From Stomorhina lunata (taxonomy: Eukaryota; Arthropoda; Insecta; Diptera; Rhiniidae), in NCBI GenBank assembly GCA_933228675.1, contig OW121740.1, positions 160,803,306 through 160,867,305 on the forward strand: 64,000 nt of DNA. Direction: 5' to 3'. The translations under genes were made by a program, and so were the position numbers. The number at the start of each line of letters is the position of its first letter. Within the stretch, counting starts at the first letter, position 1. Shown here one piece after another: positions 53,250-64,000 of the stretch. Under the pieces are notes generated by a model. The model was not told where the DNA came from. It ran no database searches and worked only from the letters and a program-made list of their open reading frames with translations.

Positions 53250-56200
53250 AAAGAAAATTTAAAAAAAAATCATTTTAATAAAAAATTTTCTATATAAAAT
53301 TTTTATAGAAAAATTTTCTATATAAAATTTTTATAGAAAAATTTTCTATATAAAATTTATATAGAAAAATTTTCTATATAAAATTTTTGTAGAAAAATTT
53401 TCTATATAAAATTTTTATAGAAAAATGTTCTATATAAAATTTTTATAAAAAAAATTCTATGTAAAATTTTTATAAAAAAAATTTTCTATATAAAATTTTT
53501 ATAGAAAAATTTTCTATATAAAATTTTTATAAAAAAAAATTTCTATCTAAAATTTTTATAAAAAAAATTTTCTATATCAAATTTTTAGAGAAAAATTTTC
53601 TATATAAAATTTTTATAGAAAAATTTTCTATATAAAATATTTATAGAAAAATTTTCTATATAAAATTTTTAGAGAAAAATTTTCTATATAAAATTTTTAA
53701 AGAAAAATTTTCTATATAAAATTTTTATAGAAAAATTTTTTATATAAAATTTTGATAGAAAAATTTTCTATATAAAATTTTTATAAAAAAAATTTTCTAT
53801 ATAAAATTTTTATAGAAAAATTTTCTATATAAAATTTTGACAGAAAAATTTTCTATATAAAATTTTTATAGAAAAATTTTCTATATAAAATTTTATAGAA
53901 AAATTTTCTATATTAAATTTTTATAGAAAAATTTTCTATATAAAATTTTTATAAAAAAAAAAATTCTATCTAAAATTTTTATAAAAAAAATTTTCTATAT
54001 AAAATTTTTATAGAAAAATTTTCTATATAAAATTTTGATAAAAAATTTCTATATCAAACTTTATAAGAAAAATTTTCTATATAAAATTTTTAGAGAAAAA
54101 TTTTTTATATAAAATTTTTAAAGAAAAATTTTCTATATAAAATTTTTATAGAAAAATTTTCTATATTAAATTTTTATAGAAAAATTTTCTATATAAAATT
54201 TTTATAAAAAAAAAAATTCTATCTAAAATTTTTATAAAAAAAATTTTCTATATAAAATTTTTATAGAAAAATTTTCTATATAAAATTTTGATAAAAAATT
54301 TTCTATATCAAACTTTATAAGAAAAATTTTCTATATAAAATTTTTAGAGAAAAATTTTTTATATAAAATTTTTAAAGAAAAATTTTCTATATAAAATTTT
54401 TTTAGAAAAATTTTTTATATAAAATTTTGATAGAAAAATTTTCTATTTAAAATTTTTATAAAAAAAATTTTCTATATAAAATTTTTATAGAAAAATTTTC
54501 TATATAAAATTTTGATAAAAAATTTCTATATCAAACTTTATAAGAAAAATTTTCTATATAAAATTTTTAGAGAAAAATTTTTTATATAAAATTTTTAAAG
54601 AAAAATTTTCTATATAAAATTTTTATAGAAAAATTTTCTATATTAAATTTTTATAGAAAAATTTTCTATATAAAATTTTTATAAAAAAAAAAATTCTATC
54701 TAAAATTTTTATAAAAAAAATTTTCTATATAAAATTTTTATAGAAAAATTTTCTATATAAAATTTTGATAAAAAATTTTCTATATCAAACTTTATAAGAA
54801 AAATTTTCTATATAAAATTTTTAGAGAAAAATTTTTTATATAAAATTTTTAAAGAAAAATTTTCTATATAAAATTTTTTTAGAAAAATTTTTTATATAAA
54901 ATTTTGATAGAAAAATTTTCTATTTAAAATTTTTATAAAAAAAATTTTCTATATAAAATTTGTATAGAAAAATTTTCTACATAAAGTTTTTAGAGAAAAA
55001 TTTTCTATATAAAATTTTTATAGAAAAATTTTCTATATAAAATTTTTATAGAAAAATTTTCTATATAAAATTTTTTGAGAAAAATTTTCTATATAAAATT
55101 TTTTGAGAAAAATTTTCTATATAAAATTTTTTGAGAAAAATTTTCTATATAAAATTTTTTTAGAAATGATTTACATAAAATTTTTGTAGAAAAATTTTCT
55201 ATACAAAATTTTTGTAGAAAAATTTTCTATACAAAATTTTTATAGAAAAATTTTTCATATAAATATTTTATACAAAAATTTTCTCTATAAAATTTTTATA
55301 GAAAATTTTCTCTATAAAATTTTTATAGAAAATTTCCATAGAAAAATTGTCTTTATAAATTTTTTATAAAAAAAATTTCGATATAACATATTTATAGAAA
55401 ATTTTTCGATATAAATTTTTTCAAAGAAAAATTTAAAAATTTATTTTAAAGAAAAACTTTCTATATATAATTTTTATAAAAAAAAAATTTATGTAGAAAT
55501 ATTTTCTATAAAAATTTTTTTAAAAAAAATTTTCTAATTAAAATTTTCTGTATAAAATTCTTATAAGAAAATTTTCTATTGAAAATTTTTATACAAAATA
55601 GTAGTTTATAAAATTTTTGTAGAAAAATCTTCTACATAAAATTTTTATATTATTATTTTATAGAAAAATTTTATAAAAAAAATCTATATGAAGTTTTTAT
55701 AGAAAAATTTTCTATTAAAATTTTTATAGAAAGTTTTTCTATATAAAATTTTTATAGAAAAATTTTCAACATTTTTCGATATAAAATATTTATTGCAAAA
55801 TTTTGGATATAACTTTTTTTAAAGAAAAATTTTCTATATAGAAATTTTATAGAAAAACTTTCTGCATACAAAAAAGTCCTTTATAAAATTTTTATAGAAA
55901 AATCTTCTATATAAAATTTTTATAGAAAAAATTTATAAAAACAAAATCTATATAAAATTTTTATAGCAAAATTTTCTATATAAAATTTTTATAGAAAAAA
56001 TTTCTATATAAAATTTTTATAGAAAAATTTTCTATACAAAATTTTTATCGGAAAATTTTCTATTTACAATTTTTATAGCAAAATTTTCTATATAAAATTT
56101 TTATAGAAAAATTTTCTATATAAAATTTTTATAGAAATTTTTTTTATAGAATTTTTATAGAAAAATCTATATAAAATTTTTAAAGAAAAATTTTCTATAT

Positions 56201-56600
56201 ACAATTTTTATAGCAAAATTTTCTATATAAAATTTGTATAGAAAAAATTTTCTATATAAAAATTCTATACAAAATATTGATAGAAAATTTTTTTCTATAA
56301 AAATTTGATACAGAAAATTTTACTCTTAAAATTTTATACAGAAAAATTTTCTTATAATTTTTTCTAAAATTTTTTTATAGAATATTTGATTTATATAAAA
56401 TCTTTATAAACAAATTTAAAATTTTTTATCGAGAAATTGTCTATAACAAATTTTCATTGAAAAATTTTCTATACTAAATTGTAATGGAAAGATTTTCTGT
56501 ATTAATTTATTGTGGAAAAATTTGTTAAAAAATTTATATAGAAAAATTTTCTATATTTAATTATTTTAGAAAAATTGTATGTGGAATCTAGCGTTTCTTT
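53250..56600. repeat. 28-bp minisatellite array 8 (CTATATAAAA linker)
   Basis: Units are CTATATAAAATTTTTATAGA plus AAAATTTT, 28 bp. They are regular from 53280 to about 55250 and degenerate afterwards. The unit is the same as array 9. Variant units (GAGAAAAA, CTATCTAAAA, AAACTTTATAAG) serve as landmarks for the higher-order repeat annotated next. Confidence 0.95.
54051..55004. repeat. 477-bp higher-order duplication in array 8
   Basis: ATATCAAACTTTATAAG occurs at 54051, 54305, 54528 and 54782. Offsets 54051 to 54528 and 54305 to 54782 are both 477 bp. The landmark TTCTATCTAAAA gives the same offset (54217 to 54694). Within the block an older duplication of about 254 bp is visible (54051 to 54305; also 53964 to 54217). 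Confidence 0.85.
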
Positions 56601-57794
56601 TTTGTTAAAGTGAGACTAAGCACTTTGTTTAAGAAAATTTTTTTAAAATACAAACAATTCTTTTAATTTTCTGCCCGCAAATTTCATTCAATACATTTTC
56701 CCATTACAATTGCATTTAAGTGGGTATATGAATGTATATATATGTAAGTCTTAGCATTACACAGCACAAATGTGTATATAAATAATTCTGTTCAATATTT
56801 CAGGCACCCGCTTTTTATTCTCTTCATTTAGAACCATTTTCATTATATAACAACTGCAAAAGATAACAAGTTTACTGAACTGCAGCGAAATGAGAAAAAT
56901 ACGAAATACAAACACACAGCCCTAGCAAAAAAAAAAAGGAAATTTTTCAAGTTCTGAGTTAACCATCTATTACTACGTTTCAAATCTTGTTGGAACTATA
57001 ACTAGGATAGCAGACTCTTAAAGAGAATGCATCTAGTGCAACAACAATTGTATGAATACAAATATGATGCACATATGAATTCATTCTAAAAAACCAGTTT
57101 CTAACCCAGTTACGCACGTACAAACAAATATGAAAAAAACTCACATATACACACACACGAAGACACACATTTACGCAAACCCTTACAAGTTTATTTAATA
57201 ACTGCTCTTAGCCATATGTAGTTGTGTACATTAATTTTCATGCTGGTACTAAATTCGTATTCGATTCTTGTTCGCTCATAAGTACCTTAACCAAGTGTGT
57301 GGTTAAGTACAATTCAAACGTGTACAATTTCTCTAAATGCGTTTTCAGACAAAAAGAAAAATAACTAAATAAATAAATTTGAGAATGTGATGGTAAACAT
57401 ACACACATCCACACATTATATATTTGTACTTCAGCAGCTGGATAGAGGAAAATATGAAAAATATTATGGTTAAATTTATTACAACATTTGTTAAATTTGT
57501 CATCTACTTTAGTTGTAATAATAGGATGCCAACTATGAAATAGAGCATAATGGGAAAAAAATGTCGAGAAAGGGGGAGCGTATGATTAATAATGTATATT
57601 TTAGCAAATAGTAGAAATATATATAAAGAAGAACATTTTTGAAATGAAAAGGACTGGAGAAAAGAAAGAAATATTTTGAAGCAAGAAAATTAAATTTAAA
57701 TTGCATAAATCTTGGGTTTTCAAATTAAAACCAAATTTTTTTTTTCTTTGAAACATTTACATTTTGCTAGTACTAGTAAATATTAAAAATGTAG
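56601..57794. other. Unique AT-rich spacer between arrays 8 and 9
   Basis: There is an ACACACAC run near 57150. The 62-codon minus-strand frame 56980-57168 begins with a Cys/Val-rich hydrophobic stretch, but no consistent donor follows, so it is not called as the missing Beat signal exon. Confidence 0.45.
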
Positions 57795-58195
57795 AAAATA
57801 GAAAACTTTTTATATGAAAATTTTCTATAAAAATTTTTAATAGACAAATTTTCTATATAAAATTTTTATAGAAAAATTTTCTTTATAAAATTTTTATAGA
57901 AAAATTTTCTATATAAAATTTTTATAGAAAAATTTTCTTTATAAAATTTTTATAGAAAAATTTTCTATATAAAATTTGTATAGAAAATTTTTCTATATAA
58001 AATTTTTATAGAAAAATTTTCTATTAAACATTTTTATGGAACAATTTTCTATATAAAATTTTTATAGAAAAATTTTCTATATAAAACTTTTATACAAAAA
58101 TTTTCTATATAAAATTTTTATAAAAAAATGTTCTATATAAAATTTTTATAGAAAAATTTTCTATATAAAATTTTTATATAAAATTTTTGGGAATT
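57795..58195. repeat. 28-bp minisatellite array 9, segment left of the palindrome
   Basis: Units are TATAAAATTTTTATAG plus AAAAATTTTCTA. Polarity is the same as in the segment to the right of the palindrome (58786 on), which shows that the palindrome was inserted into, or formed within, a pre-existing array. Confidence 0.93.
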
Positions 58196-58325
58196 AATTA
58201 TTCGAACTTTAGAATTAATTGAAAAATTAGGTTTCATCAGGCTTGAGTTCGTTTAATTTTCAAATTATTAATTTTGAAAATTGGAAAGTAAATTATGGAG
58301 AAAAACTGAAAAAATTATTTTTGAA

Positions 58326-58382
58326 CGCGGCTAGTGGATTGCAATTTCTGTCCCGCCACAGGACGTCATCAGCACTTAGCGC
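58326..58382 (-). ncRNA. Hammerhead-ribozyme-like motif in left palindrome arm
   Basis: This is the mirror copy of the motif at 58624-58680, read on the minus strand, with identical core and stems. The predicted cleavage position falls at 58337 on this strand. A transcript from one strand contains only one functional-orientation motif plus its antisense, so the two cannot both act in the same RNA. Confidence 0.5.
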
Positions 58383-58623
58383 CCTCGACCACAGTCGAGT
58401 TGTCAAATTGCAGAGATAATCATCAATTTAACTCATTGAGTTTGATCGAACATCACTACGTTTAATTGATTGTGTATTCTCCTATTACTTCTTTTGCTCG
58501 ATCTTTTCACTTGCCAAGTAATAGGAGAATACACAATCAATTAAACGTAGTGATGTTCGATCAAACTCAATGAGTTAAATTGATGATTATCTCTGCAATT
58601 TGACAACTCGACTGTGGTCGAGG

Positions 58624-58680
58624 GCGCTAAGTGCTGATGACGTCCTGTGGCGGGACAGAAATTGCAATCCACTAGCCGCG
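58624..58680 (+). ncRNA. Hammerhead-ribozyme-like motif in right palindrome arm
   Basis: The core CTGATGA lies at 58634-58640 and GAAA at 58658-58661. Stem II is GTCC pairing with GGAC. Stem III is the tiny ATT-GC-AAT, followed by C at 58669, an allowed ATC cleavage triplet. Stem I is AGTG pairing with CACT, continuing as CT/AG and GCG/CGC across single bulges. The order of elements and spacing fit a hammerhead. The weak point is the pair next to the core in stem II, which is C opposite A instead of the usual G-C. That could reduce or abolish activity. Confidence 0.52.
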
Positions 58681-58785
58681 TTCAAAAATAATTTTTTCAG
58701 TTTTTCTCCATAATTTACTTTCCAATTTTCAAAATTAATAATTTGAAAATTAAATGAACTCAAGCCTGATGAAACCTAATTTTTC

Positions 58786-60650
58786 ATAAAATTTTTTATA
58801 TAAAATTTTTATAGAAAAATTTTCTATATAAAATTTTTATACAAAATTTTTCTATATAAAATTTTTATAGAAAAATTTTCTATAGAAAAATTTTCTATAT
58901 AAATTTTTATAGAAAAATTTTCTATATAAAATTTTTATAGAAAAATTTTCTATATAAAATTTTTATAGAAAAATTTTCTACATAAAGTTTTTATCATAAA
59001 AATTTTTATAGAAAAATTTTCTTTATAAAATTTTTATCCAAAAAAATTCTCCACAAAATTTTCTATAGACAAATTTCCTATATAAAATTTTTATAGAAAA
59101 ATTTTCTAAATTTTCTATATACAATTTTTATAGAAAAATTTTCTAAATTTTCTATAAAAAATTTTTGTAGGTAACTTTTCTTTATAAAATTTTTATATAA
59201 AAATTTTCTTTATAAAATTTTTATAGTAAAATTTTATTTTTTTATAGAAAATTTTCTATTTTAAATTTTTATAGAAATATTTTTTATAGAAAAATTTTCT
59301 ATATAAAATTTTTATAGAAAAATTTTCTATATAAAATGTTCTATATAAAAATTTTTTAGAAAAAGTTTCTATATAACATTTTAATAGGCAACTTATCTTT
59401 ATAAAATTTTTATAGAAAAATTTTCTATATAAAATTTTTATAGGTAACTTTTCTTTATAAAATTTTTATACAAAAATTTTCAATATAAAATTTTTATAGT
59501 AAAATTTTCTTTTTTTATAGAAAATTTTCTATATAAAATGTTTATAGAAAAATTTTTTATTTAAAATTTTTATAGAAAAATTTTCTATATAAAATTTTTA
59601 GAGAAAAATTTTCTATATAAAATTTTTATTGAAAAATTTTTTATGAAAAAAAACATAAATTTTTTATAAAAAAAGTTTCTATATAAAATTTTTATAGAAA
59701 TAGAAAAATTTTTCTTTAAAATTTTTCCATAGAAAATTTTTCTATAAAAATTTTCTGTAAAAAATTTTTCTATAAAAAATTTTCTATATAAATTTGTATA
59801 GAAAAATTTTATATAAACAATTTTCTGTACAAAAAATTTCTATACAAAATATTTTGATAAAAATTTTTTCTATAAAAATTTTATAAAATAAATTTTTATA
59901 GAAAAATATTTATATAATAATTTTGTATAAAATTTTTATAGAAAAATTTTCTATATAATATTTTTCTATAAAATTTTTCAATACAAAATTTTTCTATAAA
60001 AATTTTCTATATAAGATTTTTCTATAAAAAATTTTCTATATAAATTTTTATAGAAAAATTTTATATAAAAAAATTTTCTATAAAAATTGGAAATAGAAAA
60101 ATTTTTTATAAAAAAATTAGCTAGAAAATTTATTTACATAAAATATTTCTATAGAAATTTATAAAGAAAATTTTTATAGAAGATTTTTGTAGAAAAATTT
60201 TATATAAAAAATTTTTCTATTACAAATTTTATATAGAAAATGTTTCTATAAGAATTTTATATAGAAAATTTTTTTATAGGAAATTTTTCTATAAAAATTT
60301 TATGTAGAAAATATTTTTATAAACATTTTTTCTACAAAAATGTTATATAAATTTTTTATATAAGAATTTTTTATAAAAATTTTCTACCTAAAGTTTTTCT
60401 TTAAAATATTTTCTTCAAAAATTTTCTATATAATTTTTGTAGAAAATGTGTTTTATAGAAAATTTTTCTATTTAAAATTTTTCTATAAAAATTTTATAGA
60501 AAAATTTTCTATATAAAATTTTCTGTAGAAAAATGTTGTATATACAATTTTTATAAAAAAAAGTGTCTATAGAAAATTTTTATAGAAAAATTTAATATTG
60601 AAAATTTTTATAGAAACATTTTTTAGAAAATTTTCAAAAAGAAGGATATT
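58786..60650. repeat. 28-bp minisatellite array 9, middle segment
   Basis: Same unit and polarity as the left segment, progressively degenerate to the right. From about 59750 units shorten and mix TTTTTCTATAAAAATTTT forms. It ends at the 245-bp repeat copy 2. Confidence 0.92.
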
Positions 60651-60895
60651 CGCATTTTCTCCCAAATCTGTTACATTTATTTATTAATGTAACAGAACAA
60701 TTTATTGATAAAAAGCCAAAAAATGTTTGCGGAGAAACCAAATTCCTCGATGCGTTTCGATGGTTGGATAAGCGATCTCTTCAGGAGGATTATCCCCAAT
60801 TTAGACAGATCGAAAACCTTGCCTTATTACTAAATTTACAAACAAAACTTTTCAGAATAATGTTCATAAACCATAAGTAAAAGCGTAGATTATCT
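60651..60895 (-). mobile_element. 245-bp dispersed repeat with hammerhead-like motif, copy 2
   Basis: It runs from GCATTTTCTCCCAAATCTG to AAAAGCGTAGATTAT and matches copy 1 (44028) along its length. It is flanked by satellite on both sides, which resumes at TCTAAAATTTTTCTATA. The immediate left flank CAAAAAGAAG is shared with copy 1 (CAAAAAGAAA). Either the mobile unit includes some satellite-like sequence or it inserts preferentially into it. Confidence 0.62.
60744..60789 (-). ncRNA. Hammerhead-ribozyme-like motif with intact CTGAAGA core
   Basis: On the minus strand, TCCTC (stem I), CTGAAGA, GATCG then CCATC (stem II with one C-C mismatch, G-C closing pair kept), GAAA, CGCATC, then GAGGA (stem I) follow in order. 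CTGAAGA fits the CTGANGA rule and ATC is an allowed cleavage triplet. Stem III is reduced to the A-T pair because CGC-GTC became CGC-ATC. The combined consensus of copies 1 and 2 is a complete minimal hammerhead. Confidence 0.55.
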
Positions 60896-62250
60896 ATCTA
60901 AAATTTTTCTATAAAAATTTTCTATATAAAATTATTCTACAAAAAATTTTCTATATAAATTTCTATAGAAAATATTTTATATAAATAAATTTTCTAGCAA
61001 AAATTGTTATAGAAAATTTTTCTTTTAAAACTTTTCTAGAAAGTTTTTTTATATACAATTTTTCTATAATAGCTTTTATAGAAAATTTTTTATAGAAAAT
61101 TTTTATAGAAAATTTTTATAGAAAAATTTTATATTGAAAAATTTTATAGGAAAATATTATATAGAAAATTTTTCTATAAATATTTTATACTAAGTTTTTA
61201 TTTATAAAAGTTTTTTGTATAAAATTTTTATAGAAAAATTTTCTATACAATATTTTTCTAGAAAATTTTTCTATAAAAATTTTTTATATAAAATTTTTCT
61301 ATAAAAATTTTTTTTTTTTATATTAGGTATATAAAATTTTTCTATAGAAATTTAAATATACAGAAAATTTTTTATAGAGTAATTTTATATAGAAAATTTT
61401 TCTAAAGGAATTTTTTCTGTAAAATTTTTATTTAGCAAATATTTTTATAAACATTTTTTCTACAAAAATTTTATATAAATCTTTTATATAAAAATATTCT
61501 ATATATTATTTTTCTACATAAAATTTTTCTATAAAAATTTTCTATATAAAATTTTTATAGAAAAATGTTCTATATAAAATTTTTGTAAATCATTTTCTAT
61601 AGAAAATTTGTATACAAAAATTTTTTATAAAATATTTTTATATAACAATTTTTTGTATAAAATTTCTATACAAAATTTTTTTATATAAAATGTTTTTAAT
61701 TGTGTTTTTCTTAAAATTTTTATGCAAAAATTTTCTAAATAAAATTTTTATACAAAAATTTTCTATATAAAATTTTGATCCAAAAATTTTCTATGGACAA
61801 ATTTTCTATATAAAATTAAATATAAAAATTTCCTGTATAAAATTTTTATAAAAAATTTTCCTATATAAAATTTTTATAGGAAAATTTTCTATATAAAATT
61901 TTTACAGAAAAATTTTCTATATAAAATTTTCATAGAAAAATTTTCTACAGAAAATTTTTAATAAAAAATTTTCTACAGAAAATTTTTATTAAAAAATTTT
62001 TTACAGAAAATTTTTATAGAAAAATTTTCTACAGAAAATTTTTATAGAAAAATTTTCTACAGAAAATTTTTATAGAAAAATTTTCTATATAAAATTTTTA
62101 TAGAAAATTTTTATATAAAATTTTTATAGAAAATTTTCTATATAACATTTTGAAAGAAAAATTTTCTATATAAATTTTTTTTATAAAATTTTTATGGAAA
62201 AGTTTTCTAGAATATTTTTGTTAAAAAATTTTCTATAGAAAATTTCTTGT
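60896..62250. repeat. 28-bp minisatellite array 9, right segment
   Basis: Degenerate units extend to about 61850. A more regular patch with TTTTCTACAGAAAATTTTT units follows at about 61930-62070. The array ends near 62250. Confidence 0.9.
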
Positions 62251-63721
62251 GGAGAATACTACAAAGTACTTAGAAGTACAAAAAGCTTATCGGTATAAAA
62301 ATTATAAAAATTATAAAAATTCTCGGAAAATTTATTGAAATTTTTTGTATAAACGTGTTAATGATGAAACCCTTGCTGAATTTGTAAAAAGCTTTATTTA
62401 ACCTCCTAACTTTTCAAAATACATAATTTAGTAGCTGCACAAAAAATAAAAGAATTTTAATCAAATCGTTTATTTTTTCAAGCATTTATACCACTGGGAT
62501 ATTAAGCTTATCCAATTTTACAAATCTTGAATTCTTTCACGTTCTTTAATTTAACGCATAACTCAACATTAACCTTTTAAGTTAACGATATCGAAGAAAT
62601 TAATTTTATGCCAAAATAATTTTATACCTTAAGGTTTTGACACAATGTTTTAATATTAAAATGTTTAAAGTATAAATAACAAATTCAACCAAAGACAGAG
62701 AAAACCATTTGTTTTAAAATTATAATGATTTGTATTAATAAAATGTGAATGAACGAATGAATGACTGAAGTAAAATGTTGGGGCATATACTTGTAAGTGA
62801 ATGAAACGTGTACAAATCTCTATCGCTGTGTTCAGTTGAGGCAGTTTTTCGTTGAGCTCGTGTTCACATTAGTAATGCTTTGTAAACTTGTTGCAGAAGC
62901 AATTTAACATTTTTCGTGTGGCAACAAAAATGACGACGACAGAAAAAAAAAATCATGAAAACAGTTAACATGTTTAGCTTTCAAAGTATTTTCATAATAA
63001 TTTTGCGGATATGTTTTAGAAAAGTAGACCAACTGGGGGAAAAATAGAACAAATAAAATAAAAAATAAACAAACATTTATATTAAATGGATACAAAAATT
63101 ACAATTTGAATGACATGATAACAGTGGCAAAACGGATTTACAGCTCAATGTGAGTTCTTTAGTTTTAGTAAGTTGTGCTAAATATTTGCCTACCCACTGT
63201 GCCTATTGTTAACTTTAAGTCAACATGAATATAAAAACTGCTTAAATAAAGAATATTATCAAGATGTTAGAATAAATTTGTATAACGAAAAAAAAAAAAA
63301 TTTAAATTTCACAGTCAGTGCTTTGTAATAAGAGTTTTAAAAGCCTCCTCCCTTTTTTACCATCTCCACTCATACTCAGATAAATGTTAGGTTAAACACA
63401 TCGACAAGACAAATATCTATTTGGAAAATGTCGCAATAACAATCACAAACTGTAATTTCCTGTATAAGTTTTTATTTTAAATGTTACGCAAATTTGTGGG
63501 GGTGAAATGTTTAGATATGTGGTAATATTAGGAGGGTTCAGACATAGTGCATTTATTTGTTTCCTATATGTCTTATTCTGTTCCCTTATGGTGAAACTAG
63601 AAACACGTTTCAAAAATCGATTACAAGTTTAAAACATGTAATAAAATATTGAAGTCGGTCAACCTCGATCATATAAGACCAAATGTGGTTCAATTACCAA
63701 CTTACATATTTTCAGTAATTT
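62251..63721. other. Unique AT-rich sequence with a promoter-like patch
   Basis: Around 62825-62950 the sequence is less AT-rich. On the plus strand it has TTCAGTTGAGG, an initiator-like TCAGTT, followed by GTTGAGCTCGTGTTC and then CAACAAAAATGACG. This looks like a fly transcription start with 5' leader, but no coding exon follows. The remainder holds no recognised feature. The 63-codon minus-strand frame at 62904-63095 has no support. Confidence 0.35.
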
Positions 63722-63926
63722 TCATACCCTTCACCACGATAGGTGAAAAGGGTATTATGAGTTTGTGCTGATTTATGTAAGGCATAGAAATATTTCTCTT
63801 AGACCCACCTCTTAGTTACCAATAGGCTTAGAATCACTTTCTGAGTCGATTTATCGATGGCAGTCCTTCCGTCCGTCCGGATCACCATGTAAACAATTTA
63901 AAGTACAGGTCGCAAAATAAAGATAA
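63722..63926 (+). mobile_element. Element A, 5' quarter
   Basis: CATACCCTTCACCACGATAGG with the 5' hairpin is followed by GTTTGTGCTGATTTATG, GTCCTTCCGTCCGTCC and ACAGGTCGCAAAATAAAG. It then switches at AAGTACCTGG into the repeat shared with 49680. Confidence 0.82.
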
Positions 63927-64000
63927 GTACCTGGTTGATCGAGCCTTGCTCCGAGCTTTATGATGAGCATTTTGAGGCAAATTTTCAAATGTTTATATAT
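63927..64000 (+). repeat. Second copy of the AGTACCTGGTTGA repeat, cut by window end
   Basis: It matches 49683-49760 with a few substitutions (GAGCCTTGCTCCGAGC against GAGCCTTGATCGGAGC). Its direct contact with a truncated element A suggests insertion into, or recombination with, that element. Confidence 0.68.

Larger units (their letters stand above)
58221..58785. mobile_element. Near-perfect 565-bp palindrome (fold-back element), 270-bp arms
   Basis: The left arm 58221-58490 and right arm 58516-58785 are reverse complements over 270 bp. I found a single mismatch (GAGTTCGTTTAA against TTAAATGAACTC). The spacer is 25 bp (58491-58515). Arm composition is much less AT-rich than the satellite around it. 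Each arm starts GAAAAATTAGGTTTCATCAG and includes a hammerhead-like fold. No coding frame and no clear target-site duplication are seen. Flanking satellite keeps the same polarity on both sides, arguing against a simple fold-back sequencing artefact. It could be a pair of inverted element termini, a fold-back transposon or a hairpin RNA locus. Confidence 0.93.

Noticed and set aside
56980..57168. Minus-strand frame starting MCLRVCVYVSFF as the missing signal-peptide exon
   Set aside because: There is no donor after one base of a codon at a suitable distance, and the sequence arises from an ACACAC run.
58771..58785. CTGATGAAAC near the palindrome ends (58766-58775) as a further hammerhead core
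   Set aside because: CTGATGA is followed at once by AAC with no stem II, so no hammerhead fold is possible there.
58221..58785. Palindrome as a pure assembly artefact
   Set aside because: The satellite keeps the same polarity on both sides, and the arms differ at one base and stop sharply at array boundaries. It is still worth confirming with spanning reads.

Overview
The window is about 75-80 % A+T and looks like brachyceran fly nuclear DNA. The evidence is one gene of the insect Beaten path (Beat) immunoglobulin family, interspersed repeats with mini-me/DINE-1 architecture, and very heavy minisatellite load. A calyptrate (blowfly/housefly-type) genome is my inference; the species cannot be fixed from the sequence.

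Gene content. Three consecutive minus-strand coding exons of one Beat-family gene are supported: 28387-29426, 24168-24303 and 19288-19421. Reading frame, splice phases (0, then 1, then 0) and homology join without a break. The 5' exon with initiator and signal peptide and the 3' exon(s) after the second Ig-like domain were not found. Much of the window may therefore be intron or flank of this gene. The first exon carries an unusual in-frame low-complexity insertion of about 275 residues inside the first Ig-like domain. No other intact gene, tRNA or rRNA is visible. A 45-codon relic of a transposase N-terminus lies at 45945-46082.

Satellite landscape. Roughly 40 % of the window is short-period tandem repeat. 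Arrays lie at 1-1375, 4085-6394, 8538-15025 (broken by an inverted repeat), 16336-19065, 20760-24075, 37795-39420, 41205-44027, 53250-56600 and 57795-62250. Monomers are 28-32 bp. They are all variants of one theme, a self-complementary core (AAAATTTT-CTATAG-AAAATTTT type) joined by a linker that differs from array to array. Two arrays contain higher-order duplications (566 bp and 477 bp). In the 8.5-15 kb array the monomer polarity flips across a large inverted repeat.

Mobile and dispersed elements. Element A (about 0.7-0.8 kb, 5' and 3' terminal hairpins, internal GTCC/GTCT tract) occurs whole or in pieces near 6.4, 7.8, 25.6, 29.7, 35.1, 37.3, 48.4, 48.6 and 63.7 kb. A related element B carries GACA/GTCT microsatellites hundreds of bases long at 26.9 and 31.6 kb. 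A 132-bp satellite (49.86-50.59 kb, with two inverted units at 2.54 kb), a 154-bp repeat (34-35 kb), a 116-bp decayed repeat (split by the array at 37.8-39.4 kb) and a small inverted-repeat element (33.7 kb) make up most of the rest.

Most notable. (1) A 565-bp almost perfect palindrome at 58221-58785 has 270-bp arms with one mismatch, and each arm carries a hammerhead-ribozyme-like fold. (2) A separate 245-bp dispersed repeat at 44028-44276 and 60651-60895, with a stub at 18712, carries a second hammerhead-like motif of the short-stem-III type known from Penelope-like retroelements. In every case it sits beside or inside a satellite array. These ribozyme calls come from reading base-pairing by eye and are not experimentally established.
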